A DNA stretch of 64,000 nt from [Actinomadura] parvosata subsp. kistnae (GCF_900323885.1 NZ_OOHJ01000024.1:48279-112278); one strand, 5' to 3'; counted from the stretch's first letter, positions 49,588-58,586 are shown. Made by a program: numbers and translations. Notes: generated by a model from the sequence alone, not told the origin.

Positions 49588-50921
49588 GCCAGCTCCAGAT
49601 GGTCACGAAGCGTGGTGCCGGTGTAGTCGGCGCGGAAGGCGCCGCGCTCCTGCAGCAGCGGCACGACCCGGTCCACGAACTCGTCGAGGCCGCCGGGCGT
49701 CAGGTGCGGGACGAGGATGAACCCGTCGGCGGCGTCCGCCTGCACGTGCTCGTCGATGAGCCGCGCCACCGTACCGGGCGTGCCGACGAACGTCTGCCGC
49801 CCGGTCACCTCGATGACCAGCTCGCGGATGGACAGCCCCTTCTCCGCGGCCAGGGCGCGCCACTTGGCGGCCACGGCGGCCCGGTCCTTGATCGGGACGC
49901 GGCCCTGGGAGAGGTCGCCGGACAGGTCGGGTTCGAGGTCGGGCAGCGGGCCTTCCGGGTCGTAGGCGGACAGGTCGCGGCCCCACACCTGCTCCAGGAA
50001 CGCGATCGCGGTCTGCGGGCCGACCTGGCGGCGGCGGATGTCGGCGGCGTTCTCGGCGGCCTCCTCCTCGGTGTCGCCCAGCGCGAACGTCACGCCGGGC
50101 ATGATCTTGAGCTGGTGGGGTTCGCGGCCGTACCTGGCCAGGCGGCCCTTGACGTCGGCGTAGAAGCGTTTGCCGTCCTCCAGGGAGCCGTGGCCGGTGA
50201 AGATCACGTCGGCGTGGGCGGCGGCGAACTCCCTGCCCTCGGCGGAGTCGCCGGCCTGGATGATGACCGGATGCCCCTGCGGGCTGCGGGGCAGCGTGAA
50301 GCGGCCCTCGACGGAGAAGTGCCGGCCGTGGTGCTCGACCTGGCCGATGGCGCCGGGGCGCAGGAAGCGGCCCTCCGCCTGGTCGCCGACGATCGCGTCC
50401 GGCCGCCAGGAGTCCCACAGCTCGCGCGACAGGCGGACGAACTCGGCGGCCCGCTCGTAGCGGTCGGCGCGGTCGAGGAAGCCGCCGCGCCGGAAGTTCT
50501 CGCCGGTGAAGGCGTCGGAGGTGGTCACCACGTTCCAGGCGGCCCGGCCGCCGCTGAGGTGGTCGAGCGTGGACAGGCGCCGGGCCAGCTCGTACGGCTC
50601 GTTGAAGGTGGCGTTGATGGTGCCGGCCAGGCCGAGGCGGTGGGTCACGGCGGCCAGCGCGCTGAGCACGGTCAGCGACTCGGGGCGGCCGACCACGTCG
50701 AGGTCGTGGATGCGGCCCTTGAGCTCGCGCAGCCGCAGCCCTTCGGCCAGGAAGAAGAAGTCGAGCTTGCCGCGCTCGGCGGTCCTGGCCAGGTGGGTGA
50801 AGGAGGCGAAGTCGATCTGGCTGCCCGAGCGGGGGTCGGTCCAGACGGTGGTGTTGTTCACGCCGGGGAAGTGGGCGGCGAGGTGGACCCGCTTGCGGGG
50901 CCGCCCGGGACGCGCGCTCAT
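49584..50921 (-). CDS. NtaA/SnaA/DszA family monooxygenase
   Basis: 445 residues. KRVHLAAHFPGVNNTTVWTD, RGKLDFFFLAEGLRLRE, STLDHLSGGRAAWNVVTTSD, the FMN-binding SPQGHPVIIQAGDSAEGREF motif, ADVIFTG, and TFVGTPGTVARLIDEHVQAD. These are diagnostic of the DszA/NtaA/SnaA branch, two-component FMNH2-dependent monooxygenases. It lies directly after the flavin reductase and overlaps it by ATGA, so it is the likeliest direct partner. Desulfurisation of an organosulfur compound is the best-supported role class, but nitrogen compounds are possible. Confidence 0.92.
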   Translation of the reverse strand: MSARPGRPRKRVHLAAHFPGVNNTTVWTDPRSGSQIDFASFTHLARTAERGKLDFFFLAEGLRLRELKGRIHDLDVVGRPESLTVLSALAAVTHRLGLAGTINATFNEPYELARRLSTLDHLSGGRAAWNVVTTSDAFTGENFRRGGFLDRADRYERAAEFVRLSRELWDSWRPDAIVGDQAEGRFLRPGAIGQVEHHGRHFSVEGRFTLPRSPQGHPVIIQAGDSAEGREFAAAHADVIFTGHGSLEDGKRFYADVKGRLARYGREPHQLKIMPGVTFALGDTEEEAAENAADIRRRQVGPQTAIAFLEQVWGRDLSAYDPEGPLPDLEPDLSGDLSQGRVPIKDRAAVAAKWRALAAEKGLSIRELVIEVTGRQTFVGTPGTVARLIDEHVQADAADGFILVPHLTPGGLDEFVDRVVPLLQERGAFRADYTGTTLRDHLELA

Positions 50922-51433
50922 CGGTTCTCCGGGTGCGGCAGGAAGCGGCCGAAGCGGCCCTGGTGGTACAGGAGGGGGCGGCCGGTGTGGTGCGTCTCGA
51001 CCTCGGCGACCTGCCCGACGACCAGGATGTGGTCGCCGACCTCGGCCCGCTCGTACGGCAGGCAGACCAGGTGCGCGGAGACGCCGAGCAGCAGCGGCGC
51101 GCCGAGCGGCCCGGGCCGCCAGCGGGTGGGCGGGGCGAACCGGTCGGCGCCCTTGCGGGCGAAGCGGGCGGCCACCTCGGCCTGGTCGCTGGCCAGGATG
51201 TTGACCGCGAAGTGGTCGGCGGCGCCGAGCAGTGGCCAGGTGGTCGAGGAACGGTCCACGTAGAAGGAGACCAGCGGCGGTTCGAGGCTGACCGAGGAGA
51301 ACGACGTGGCGGTCAGCCCGACGGGGACGCCGCCGCTCTGCGCGGTGATCACCACGACGCCGCTGGCGTGCACGGCGAGGGCGCGGCGGAAGTGGTCGGC
51401 GCCGACGGCGCGGCCGGGCAGCGTCTCGGTCAT
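50918..51433 (-). CDS. flavin reductase family protein (NADH:FMN reductase component)
   Basis: 171 residues, split-barrel flavin reductase: FRRALAVHASGVVVITAQSG, VGLTATSFSSVSLEPPLVSF, WPLLGAADHFAVNILASDQA, and GDHILVVGQVAEVETHHTGR. It supplies reduced FMN to the four monooxygenases downstream. It is the first gene of the nine-gene operon. ATG 51433 lies ~60 bp after a TTGACT-N17-TAGCGT promoter. Confidence 0.92.
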   Translation of the reverse strand: MTETLPGRAVGADHFRRALAVHASGVVVITAQSGGVPVGLTATSFSSVSLEPPLVSFYVDRSSTTWPLLGAADHFAVNILASDQAEVAARFARKGADRFAPPTRWRPGPLGAPLLLGVSAHLVCLPYERAEVGDHILVVGQVAEVETHHTGRPLLYHQGRFGRFLPHPENR

Positions 51434-51491
51434 GCCGCGCTCCTTCCATGGCTGGGCTGGTGATGGCGAGTGGTGCGGGGGAGGCCCTGGC

Positions 51492-51531
51492 TCATGGTCA
51501 TGACGCTAAGCCGACGATTCACTTAAGTCAA
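51492..51531 (-). promoter_or_regulatory. promoter of the monooxygenase operon with palindromes
   Basis: On the minus strand TTGACT (51531-51526) and TAGCGT (51508-51503) are 17 bp apart. The -35 box overlaps the palindrome ACTTAAGT (51521-51528), and TCATG-gt-CATGA (51492-51503) lies at the start-site region. Either palindrome could bind the divergent PaaX-type regulator or a sulfur regulator. Confidence 0.55.
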
Positions 51532-51629
51532 TATTTCCTACTTGTTATTGGGGTTATTGGCTCGTCGCCGGGTATGACCTTCTACACTGGCCTCGTCGCC
51601 GTCGCAGGTTTGTAGAGGAAGGGGTCGCC

Positions 51630-52460
51630 GTGGCCGCCGACGCGCCGCGCCCGCGCGAGAAGCCGGGCGCCGGGGCCCGCTCGCTGCTGCTGACCGTCCT
51701 CGGCGAGTTCGTGCTCCCGCGCGGCGGCCAGGTCTGGACCGGCACCCTGGTCACCGCGCTCGGCACGCTCGGCGTGGAGGAGAAGTCGGCCCGCCAGGCA
51801 CTGTCGCGCACCGCCGCCGAGGGCCTGCTGGAGCCCGCCCGGCACGGCCGCCGCGTGCGCTGGAGCCTGACCGGCGCCGGCGACCGGCTGCTGCGCGAGG
51901 GCACCGAGCGGATCTACGGGTTCATGCGCGGGCCGCACGACTGGGACGGCCGCTGGCTGGTGCTCACCGCCGCCGTGCCGGAGACCCAGCGCCGGCTGCG
52001 CCACCGCCTGCGCACCCGGCTCACCTGGCTCGGCCTCGGCTCCCCCGCCCCCGGCCTGTGGGTGATCCCCGACGCCTCCAAGGCCGCCGCCGTCCGCGAC
52101 GTGCTGCGCGAACTGCACCTCGACGGCCGGGCCTTCGCCTGGACGGGCCCCGCCGCGGACATCGGCGACACCGGCGAGCTGATCATGGCCGCGTGGGACC
52201 TCGGCGACGTCGAGAAGCGTTACCTGCGTTTCATCGAGCGCTTCGAGCGCGTCACCCCGGGCTCCGACCTCGACGCGTTCGCGTCCCAGGTGCTGCTCAT
52301 CCAGGAGTGGCGGCGCTTCCCGTTCCTCGACCCCGACCTGCCCGCCGAGCTGCTGCAGCCGGGCTGGCCGGGGCCGCGCGCCGCGGCCGTCTTCCACGAC
52401 CTGCGCAACCGGTGGCACCGGCGGGCGCAGGCCGCCTACGACGCCATGGACCCCGGCTGA
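51630..52460 (+). CDS. PaaX family transcriptional regulator
   Basis: 276 residues. SLLLTVLGEFVLPRGGQVWT and GVEEKSARQALSRTAAEGLL form the N-terminal winged helix; GRRVRWSLTGAGDRLLREGT, DGRWLVLTAAVPETQRRLRH and LGSPAPGLWVIPDA are the PaaX middle and C-terminal landmarks. The prototype represses phenylacetate catabolism in response to the CoA ester. It is divergent from the monooxygenase operon, 197 bp between starts, so it may govern that operon. GTG 51630 follows GAGGAAGGGG. Confidence 0.9.
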   Translation: MAADAPRPREKPGAGARSLLLTVLGEFVLPRGGQVWTGTLVTALGTLGVEEKSARQALSRTAAEGLLEPARHGRRVRWSLTGAGDRLLREGTERIYGFMRGPHDWDGRWLVLTAAVPETQRRLRHRLRTRLTWLGLGSPAPGLWVIPDASKAAAVRDVLRELHLDGRAFAWTGPAADIGDTGELIMAAWDLGDVEKRYLRFIERFERVTPGSDLDAFASQVLLIQEWRRFPFLDPDLPAELLQPGWPGPRAAAVFHDLRNRWHRRAQAAYDAMDPG

Positions 52461-52649
52461 CGTTCCACGACCGGCCGACGCCGCACCCCGCAGTTGTGGG
52501 CTTTCGCGGCGGCGCGCACCCGTTCGCCATCACCTTGCGCGATGAATCGATCACGCACGGCTATCGTCGGTGCTGCACAGTCATGGACGGCAAGGCTCGG
52601 AAGGTGCGCCAGGCACCTGCTCCGGCGGCCGGCCGAGAGGAGTCGCACC

Positions 52650-54104
52650 ATGTCGTACACGATCGAATCGCTGGCCAGGGCGCTGCGGACGCAGATGTAC
52701 CACGTGCTCATGGGCGGAGACGCGAGCGTCAAGCCGCCCGCCGACGCGTTCCTGACCTGGTGCATGCCCGGCCTGCCCTTCGAGGAGGGGGACTTCGACT
52801 TCGCGGCCGGGGGCCTGAGCGGCAGGACCGCCGAGGAGAGCAAGCAGCGCTACCAGCAGGCGTTCACCTTCGCCATGGCCGTCGACTACCTCCCCGACCC
52901 GCAGCAGCCCCTCGACGGCGAGGAGCAGCAGGCCATCTGGGAGAACCGCGACGGCTCGCGCATGAGCGTCATGTACGACGAGATCCTCAAGCAGTCCAAG
53001 GTGATCAAGCAGTCGCTGACCGACGCCGAGCAGGAGGAGCTGAAGCGGCTGCGCGGCATGCTCACCGTCACGGTGACGCAGAAGGACCTGCTCGGCCGGG
53101 AGAAGGAGGTCACCGAGGACTCCCCGGCCGTGCGCGCCTACAACGAGGCCAAGCAGAGGTACGAGCACGCCGTCCTGACCTACAACGCCAAACGCATCGC
53201 CGCCCAGGCCGCCACCGGCGAGAAAGGCAACGTCGCCGTCCAGGACTGGGAGCTCAACGGCGCGATCTACCGGCAGGACGTCGACGACGCCTGGGCCTCC
53301 TGGGGGGCCACCGGGTACCGCGAGGACATCCAGGAGATCCGCGACCGGATCGAGCAGATCACCCAGCGCTCGATGATCCACTGGAAGGGCGACCTGCAGA
53401 ACGCCTACCGGCACGCGATCCTCAGCTCGCCCGAGGGCATCGAGTTCCCGTACACGACGGTGGTGCCGGCCGGGTTCGCCACCTCCGACGGCTGGACCGG
53501 CTACAGCCTCTACCACGAGATGACCGACACCGACAAGGTCAAGGAGAGCGACAGCTGGGACGCCGGCGGGCAGTTCGACAGCGGCCTGTGGTCCGTCTCC
53601 GGCGGGCACCACTCCAGCTCCACGGAGTTCCACAAGGACCACCACCTCGACAGCTTCGACCTGTCGTTCGAGATGACCCAGGTGCAGATCGTCCGCCCCT
53701 GGTTCTCGCCGGAGTTCCTCACCAACCGCGGCTGGGACCTGCCCGCCGGCGCGGGCTGGAGGTGGGGCGAGCCGCCGTCCGACGGCGAGCGGCCCCCGCA
53801 GGGCAAGCTCGTCGGGTACGGCCTGCAGATGCTGCTCGTCCGCAACCTCGTCATCGAGTCGGAAGACCTGGCCAAGGCCCTCGACACCTTCAGCAAGGAG
53901 GTCGGCGGAGCCGACAGCTTCGGCATCGGGCCGCTGACGCTCGGCGGCAGCTACGGCTCCAGCAGCAGCGGCCGCAAGTACCGCTACGAGCATGACGGCG
54001 CCACCATCAAGGTGCCCGGCATGCAGGTCATCGCATTCCGGAACCACCTGTTCGGCAAGACGCCCGACCTGCTCCCCGGCATCAAGGAAGACCAGCTTGG
54101 CTGA
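52650..54104 (+). CDS. protein of unrecognised family, paralogue A
   Basis: 484 residues from ATG 52650 (GAGAGGAG upstream). No known domain was recognised, and there is no signal peptide or membrane segment. An N-terminal part (PADAFLTWCMPGLPFEEGDF) is followed by a charged helical middle (LTDAEQEELKRLRGML, YNEAKQRYEHAVLTYNAKRI), then a beta-rich part with FEMTQVQIVRPWFSPEFLTN, RGWDLPAGAGWRWGEPPSDG and GYGLQMLLVRNLVIES, and a Gly/Ser-rich TLGGSYGSSSSGRKYR near the end. The next gene encodes a divergent paralogue that overlaps this stop by 8 bp. Upstream 52602-52618 is a small hairpin (AGGTGC/GCACCT). The pair may form a hetero-oligomer. Confidence 0.7.
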   Translation: MSYTIESLARALRTQMYHVLMGGDASVKPPADAFLTWCMPGLPFEEGDFDFAAGGLSGRTAEESKQRYQQAFTFAMAVDYLPDPQQPLDGEEQQAIWENRDGSRMSVMYDEILKQSKVIKQSLTDAEQEELKRLRGMLTVTVTQKDLLGREKEVTEDSPAVRAYNEAKQRYEHAVLTYNAKRIAAQAATGEKGNVAVQDWELNGAIYRQDVDDAWASWGATGYREDIQEIRDRIEQITQRSMIHWKGDLQNAYRHAILSSPEGIEFPYTTVVPAGFATSDGWTGYSLYHEMTDTDKVKESDSWDAGGQFDSGLWSVSGGHHSSSTEFHKDHHLDSFDLSFEMTQVQIVRPWFSPEFLTNRGWDLPAGAGWRWGEPPSDGERPPQGKLVGYGLQMLLVRNLVIESEDLAKALDTFSKEVGGADSFGIGPLTLGGSYGSSSSGRKYRYEHDGATIKVPGMQVIAFRNHLFGKTPDLLPGIKEDQLG

Positions 54105-55926
54105 GCGGGCGCCGGGCGGGGAGGGCGGCGCGAGCCGCCCTCCCCGCGCGCTGGACGCCGTGATCGTCGCGGGCGTCGCGGCCAAGCTGCGCGCGATGCT
54201 CGCCCAGGACGGCCACCTCGTCGAGGTGCCGCTGAGCCCCATCGCCTACACCGCGCACGGGCTGCGCTTCTCCGGCGACACGGACGGCGGCATGGACGGC
54301 GGCATGGACGTGGAGCGGAGCGCCACGCTGGCGGAGTTCTCCGTGCTGGCCAACGGCGTCATGAGCGGCAGCCGGTGGGGCTGGCCCGGGCAGACGCCGC
54401 TGTGGGAGGTCTGCCGGTGGGTCCAGGGCGCCGAGCTCGCCGTGGACGACCTGCCGGAGCCGGAGCGGCGCCGTTACGAGGAGGCCCGCGCCCTGCTGTT
54501 CGAGGACGCCTCCGGCGGCGGGCCGCTCGCGTACAGCAGGATCTACGAGGACTATCTCAGCGCCGCGCAGGCGTACCGCGCCGCGCAGGCGCACTACGAC
54601 CAGCTCCGCCACACCGCCGAGCTGTCGCACGACCCCGAGGAGCGGCGGCGCTGGGAGCGCGAGGAGCCCGAGCTGGCCGCCGCCTGCCGCGCCGCCCGCC
54701 ACGCCTGGGAGAGCCTGGGCCGCAAGGACGAGGTGGAGCGGGCCCTGGACACCAAGGACCGGCTCGGCGCCCGCCTGCCCGCCCGCGTGTGGGCGGAGTT
54801 CCGGCGCTCGTTCGACCCCCGGCGCGCGGACCACTGGCGCACCTCGCCGAACGGCGAACGGTACGTGCCCACCTACTACCGCCCGGCCACCGCGCTCGAC
54901 GGCACGTGGCGGCGCGTCCGACTGCCCCGCGACGTCCTCGTGGAGCTGGCCGAGCGGGACGGCGGCCGGACCCTGCCGCGCGACCTGCCCACCGGGCTCG
55001 ACTCCTCCGTCACGGCCGTCACCTTCGACTACTGCGTGGTCCAGGTGGTGCGGCCGTGGTTCGAGTCGCCCATGGACCTGTTCGGCAGCAGGGCGTGGCG
55101 CTTCGCCGGCGCCGAGCCGCCGCTGAGCGACGGCGCCGACCCGCCCGAGGGGCGGTGCACCGGGTACGTGGAACGGATCGTGCTGGCCCGCGACGTCCGG
55201 GTGATCCGCAGGGTCATCGAGGCCCTGTCGGCGGGGGCCGCCCTGCCGGCGCCGACGCACCTCGGGCCGCTGGAGCCGGTCACCGCCGCCGACGTCCGCC
55301 ACCGGCTCCGCCTGCCCGACGCCGCCTTCACCGCCGCCATGGACGAGCCGGCCCCGCAGGACCCGGACATCGACCTCAACGTCATCTCCGCCGGCGCCGC
55401 GACCCTCGGCTACCAGGCCGCCTTCAGCTTCGACCTCGGCACCGCCTGCGACGCCGGGGACGCCGACGTCCGCTGGGACCAGAGCGACCCGTGGAAGTGG
55501 CGGCTGGCCCGCTGCGGCACCGCCGGCCTGCGACTGCTCGGCCCCGGCGACTTCGACGCCCTGGGCGCCATGCACCTGCACGGCCTGCACTACGGCGAGG
55601 ACTACCTGCCCGCCGGCCCGTCCGGCGGCAACCGGCTCACCCCGGGCACGTGCTTCGCGGTCCGCACGCGAGCCGGCCACCACGCCAAGGCGCAGGTGAC
55701 CGACTTCGACAGCGACCTGAGCATCCGGTGGGTCACCTACGGGCCCGTCGACATCACGTCGTCGGACCCGCGGGTCGTCTACCTCCTCGCCGCCGACTGC
55801 CGGCTCCTGCCCCGCTCACCCGACCCCGACCCCACCTTCGAGTGGCCCGCCGCCGACGCGGCCCCGGACGAGGCGCGGGAGCCGGTCGACGACCGCCGGC
55901 GCCCCTCACCTCTGGGGCTCCGGTGA
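54097..55926 (+). CDS. protein of unrecognised family, paralogue B with extra C-terminal domain
   Basis: About 609 residues from TTG 54097, chosen because AAGGA lies 8 nt upstream and the start overlaps the previous stop. Blocks match paralogue A in order: AYTAHGLRFSG, a helical middle (SRIYEDYLSAAQAYRAAQAH, WESLGRKDEVERALDTKDRL), then FDYCVVQVVRPWFESPMDLF, RAWRFAGAEPPLSDGADPPE and GYVERIVLARDVRVI. After ~residue 420 there is a domain absent from A, starting DIDLNVISAGAATLGYQAAF and containing GNRLTPGTCFAVRTRAGHHA and AQVTDFDSDLSIRWVTYGP. No catalytic motif was recognised. The 3' end overlaps the convergent amidohydrolase gene by 21 bp. Confidence 0.68.
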   Translation: MAERAPGGEGGASRPPRALDAVIVAGVAAKLRAMLAQDGHLVEVPLSPIAYTAHGLRFSGDTDGGMDGGMDVERSATLAEFSVLANGVMSGSRWGWPGQTPLWEVCRWVQGAELAVDDLPEPERRRYEEARALLFEDASGGGPLAYSRIYEDYLSAAQAYRAAQAHYDQLRHTAELSHDPEERRRWEREEPELAAACRAARHAWESLGRKDEVERALDTKDRLGARLPARVWAEFRRSFDPRRADHWRTSPNGERYVPTYYRPATALDGTWRRVRLPRDVLVELAERDGGRTLPRDLPTGLDSSVTAVTFDYCVVQVVRPWFESPMDLFGSRAWRFAGAEPPLSDGADPPEGRCTGYVERIVLARDVRVIRRVIEALSAGAALPAPTHLGPLEPVTAADVRHRLRLPDAAFTAAMDEPAPQDPDIDLNVISAGAATLGYQAAFSFDLGTACDAGDADVRWDQSDPWKWRLARCGTAGLRLLGPGDFDALGAMHLHGLHYGEDYLPAGPSGGNRLTPGTCFAVRTRAGHHAKAQVTDFDSDLSIRWVTYGPVDITSSDPRVVYLLAADCRLLPRSPDPDPTFEWPAADAAPDEAREPVDDRRRPSPLGLR

Positions 55927-57141
55927 CCCGGCGCCCACACCGGGCAGGCGGTGCCCTCGGACGTAGACGGCGCGGATGCGGTGCAGGGCCGTGGGATCCT
56001 CCAGGGGGTTCCCGTCCACCGCGAGCACGTCCGCGTCGTACCCGGGAGCCAGCCGCCCCTTCCGATCGCCGAGCCCGCACACCTCGGCCGCAAGAGAGGT
56101 GGCGGCGCGCAGCGCCTCGGCGCCGCTCAGCCCGAGGGCGGGCAGCTCGCCGACGGCCCAGCGCAGGACGTCCGGCGGCTTGACGGGGCCGATGCCGGCG
56201 TCGGTCCCGGCGACGATCCGCGCGCCCGCCTCGTACAGCCGGCGGGCGTTGGCCATCAGGGCCGGCAGCCGGGCGGCCACCGCGGGCGGCACCGCGCTCC
56301 CCTCCACAGGGGCCACGCCGAGCGTGATCCCGAGTGCGGCGCCGCGCTTCGCGATGGCCGTGACCAGGTCGTCCGGCGCCCGATCGACGCCGTCCGAGGT
56401 CATGAAGGTGACGTGCTCCAGGCCGTCCACGCCGGCGGCGAGCGCGTCGGCGACGGGCCGGGCGCCGTGCGCGTGGGCGGTGACCGGCAGGCCGTGGCGG
56501 TGCGCCTCCTCGACGGCCGCCCGCAGTTCCTCCAGGGTGAACTGGGAGACCTCGGGGCGCGTCCCGGGGGTGAGCTGCCCGCCGCTCGCCATGATCTTGA
56601 TGACGTCGACGCCCCGCTCGGCCCGTTCCCGGACGGCGGCGCGCACCGCCGCCACCCCCGACACGCCGCCGCCCAGGTAGTGGCAGTGGCCTTCGGGCGT
56701 GGTGATGGGCGGCCCGGCCGCGACGATCGTCGGCAGCGAGGCGTCGGACGCGGCGGCGCCGCGCAACGTGAGGCTGAGATGGTCACGGTCGCCGAGGTCC
56801 CGCACCGTCGTCACCCCGCCGCGGGCGGCCCGCCTGGCGGCCGCGGCCATCGCCGCGAGCGCCGCCGCCGCGTCCCGGGCCGCCAGGTGGCCCACCGGGT
56901 CGGGGCTGGCGTCGAAGGCCAGGTGAACGTGCGGGTCGACCAGCCCGGGCAGCAGCGTCGCCCCGCCGAGATCGACGACGGCGGCCCCCTCGGGCACGCC
57001 GTCAAGCCGCCCGACGGCCGCGATGACACCGCCGACCAGGACGAGAACGGGGTCGGGGGTCAGGGTGCCGCCGGTGCCGTCGTACGACCAGGCGGCACGC
57101 AGGACGGTTGCCCCGCCGGTCGGGGATGCGCTGGGAGTCAT
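55906..57141 (-). CDS. amidohydrolase, imidazolonepropionase/prolidase-like
   Basis: 411 residues. Metal site LLPGLVDPHVHLAFDASPDP (His-x-His), GVDVIKIMASGGQLTPGTRP with the bridging-Lys-type strand, HRHGLPVTAHAHGARPVADA, GVDGLEHVTFMTSDG and the catalytic Asp in IVAGTDAGIGP. This is the pattern of Sgx9260-type and related Xaa-Pro/arginine carboxypeptidase-like amidohydrolases. The C-terminal RKGRLAPGYDADVLAVDGNP is the usual closing beta segment. ATG 57141. It stands alone, convergent with the unknown paralogue B. Confidence 0.9.
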   Translation of the reverse strand: MTPSASPTGGATVLRAAWSYDGTGGTLTPDPVLVLVGGVIAAVGRLDGVPEGAAVVDLGGATLLPGLVDPHVHLAFDASPDPVGHLAARDAAAALAAMAAAARRAARGGVTTVRDLGDRDHLSLTLRGAAASDASLPTIVAAGPPITTPEGHCHYLGGGVSGVAAVRAAVRERAERGVDVIKIMASGGQLTPGTRPEVSQFTLEELRAAVEEAHRHGLPVTAHAHGARPVADALAAGVDGLEHVTFMTSDGVDRAPDDLVTAIAKRGAALGITLGVAPVEGSAVPPAVAARLPALMANARRLYEAGARIVAGTDAGIGPVKPPDVLRWAVGELPALGLSGAEALRAATSLAAEVCGLGDRKGRLAPGYDADVLAVDGNPLEDPTALHRIRAVYVRGHRLPGVGAGSPEPQR

Positions 57142-57296
57142 GCCCTCAGCGTGCGCTCGCCGGGGCGCTGCGCGCGTCCGGGCGACTACTCACCAGCGGT
57201 ACTCATCCGCGCCCACCCACGACCACCCGTCCGAGTGGCCGGGACGGGACCGCCGGCGGTCGACCGTGACCGGCTCAGCCCGTGGCGGCACGGCGG

Positions 57297-58586
57297 CTAG
57301 GGCCGCGGCCGGCCCCCGCCGGTGATGGAGACCCGCATGGCGGTGTAGTCGAAGGTGAGGGTGAACGGCTTGAAGAACTCGTGGGTGAAGTTGGCGATGA
57401 TCTCGAACCCGAACATGTCGGCCTGGCCCGGGCCGGGCTGGCCGGGGATCGTCTTCGCGGAGGCGAAGCCTTTCACGTTCCGCCCGACCGCCCTGCCCAG
57501 GCTCATCCGGTCGGCCGTGACCGGGTAGAAGGCGACGCCGTTCCTGTCGACCGGGTGGTCGTAGTCCACGGCGAGGCCGGCCCGCTCGGCGTACTCCACC
57601 GTCGTGTCCAGGCCATGGCCCAGGCCGCCGGTGTCGAGGGTGACGATCCCCGGCCCGTAGCCGTTCAGGCTGCCCAGCGTGCACGGGTAGTGGTCGCCGG
57701 CCAGCCACAGCGGGATCCGGCCGGAGCCCGCGGGCGAGGCCGCGGACCTGCCGCGCAGCAGCAGTGCCTGGCCGGCGTAGTCCATCGTGGTCAGGAAGTG
57801 GTAGAAGAGCGTGGTCCCGAGCACGCCCGCCGGTTGCGATCCGTCCGGCAGCGGCGGCCGTCGCGCGTCGATCCACTGCACCGGCAGGTTGCGAACCTCG
57901 ATGCCGCCGATCCGGAACGACTCCAGAATGCCCAGGTGGATGGTGACGGGACTGTTGCTGGCCACCCCGGACACCGTGGCCAGCGAGCGCAGCCCCGCCT
58001 CCTCCGCGACCTCCTGCGCCAGGTCGAGCGTGGCGTACGTGTCGAGGTAGAAGGTCTTCTCCCTGCCGTTCACCTCGGCCTTGACGGCGGGCAGGGGCTC
58101 CATGGTGACGAAGGGCACGCGGGTGCTCCGCGCGCCGTGAAGCTGCCAGGGTGTGCCGGTGACGTGGCGGTAGAGGGTGGCGTAGGCGGCGTCGCGCGGC
58201 CGGCCGGTCTGTTCGAGCAGCGGCACGGCGGCGGCGAGCTTGTCCTGCCGGACGTAGCACTCGGCCAGGCGCTGCCGCGCGGCCACGTCGGCGGGGTCCA
58301 GCTTGATGGCGGTGGACAGGTAGCGCTCGGCTGCGCCGAACCGGTTGCCCAGCAGGGCGATGTAGCCCAGTTGCGCGGCGGCGTGGGCGTTCTCCGGTTC
58401 TTCGCCCAGCAGCCGCCGGTAGCCCCGGGCGGCCTCGTCGAACGCACCCTGCTCGAACAGCTGGTCGGGGTCCTTCGCGGCGGCGGCCGCGACGCCCGTC
58501 GTGACCGGGATCGCCCCGGCCGCCGCCGTCATGGCGGCCGCGGCGAGGAACGCACGCCGGCCGAAGGACTCATGGGTAGGGGACAT
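57297..58586 (-). CDS. Tat-exported TPR and retropepsin-like aspartic protease protein
   Basis: 429 residues. Twin-arginine signal peptide FGRRAFLAAAAMTAAAGAIP; then tetratricopeptide repeats (~45-125: GAFDEAARGYRRLLGEEPEN, FGAAERYLSTAIKLDPADVA). From ~residue 160 a two-lobed aspartyl-protease-like region: KTFYLDTYATLDLAQEVAEE and later IVTLDTGGLGHGLDTTVEYA. The family motif is D-T-G-A/S; the first lobe has D-T-Y-A, so activity is uncertain, the second D-T-G-G. PAGVLGTTLFYHFLTTMDY is the conserved G-x-D/G-x-L-type block. AAGGAG precedes ATG 58586. It is divergent from the SnoaL-like gene across a palindrome. Confidence 0.78.
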   Translation of the reverse strand: MSPTHESFGRRAFLAAAAMTAAAGAIPVTTGVAAAAAKDPDQLFEQGAFDEAARGYRRLLGEEPENAHAAAQLGYIALLGNRFGAAERYLSTAIKLDPADVAARQRLAECYVRQDKLAAAVPLLEQTGRPRDAAYATLYRHVTGTPWQLHGARSTRVPFVTMEPLPAVKAEVNGREKTFYLDTYATLDLAQEVAEEAGLRSLATVSGVASNSPVTIHLGILESFRIGGIEVRNLPVQWIDARRPPLPDGSQPAGVLGTTLFYHFLTTMDYAGQALLLRGRSAASPAGSGRIPLWLAGDHYPCTLGSLNGYGPGIVTLDTGGLGHGLDTTVEYAERAGLAVDYDHPVDRNGVAFYPVTADRMSLGRAVGRNVKGFASAKTIPGQPGPGQADMFGFEIIANFTHEFFKPFTLTFDYTAMRVSITGGGRPRP

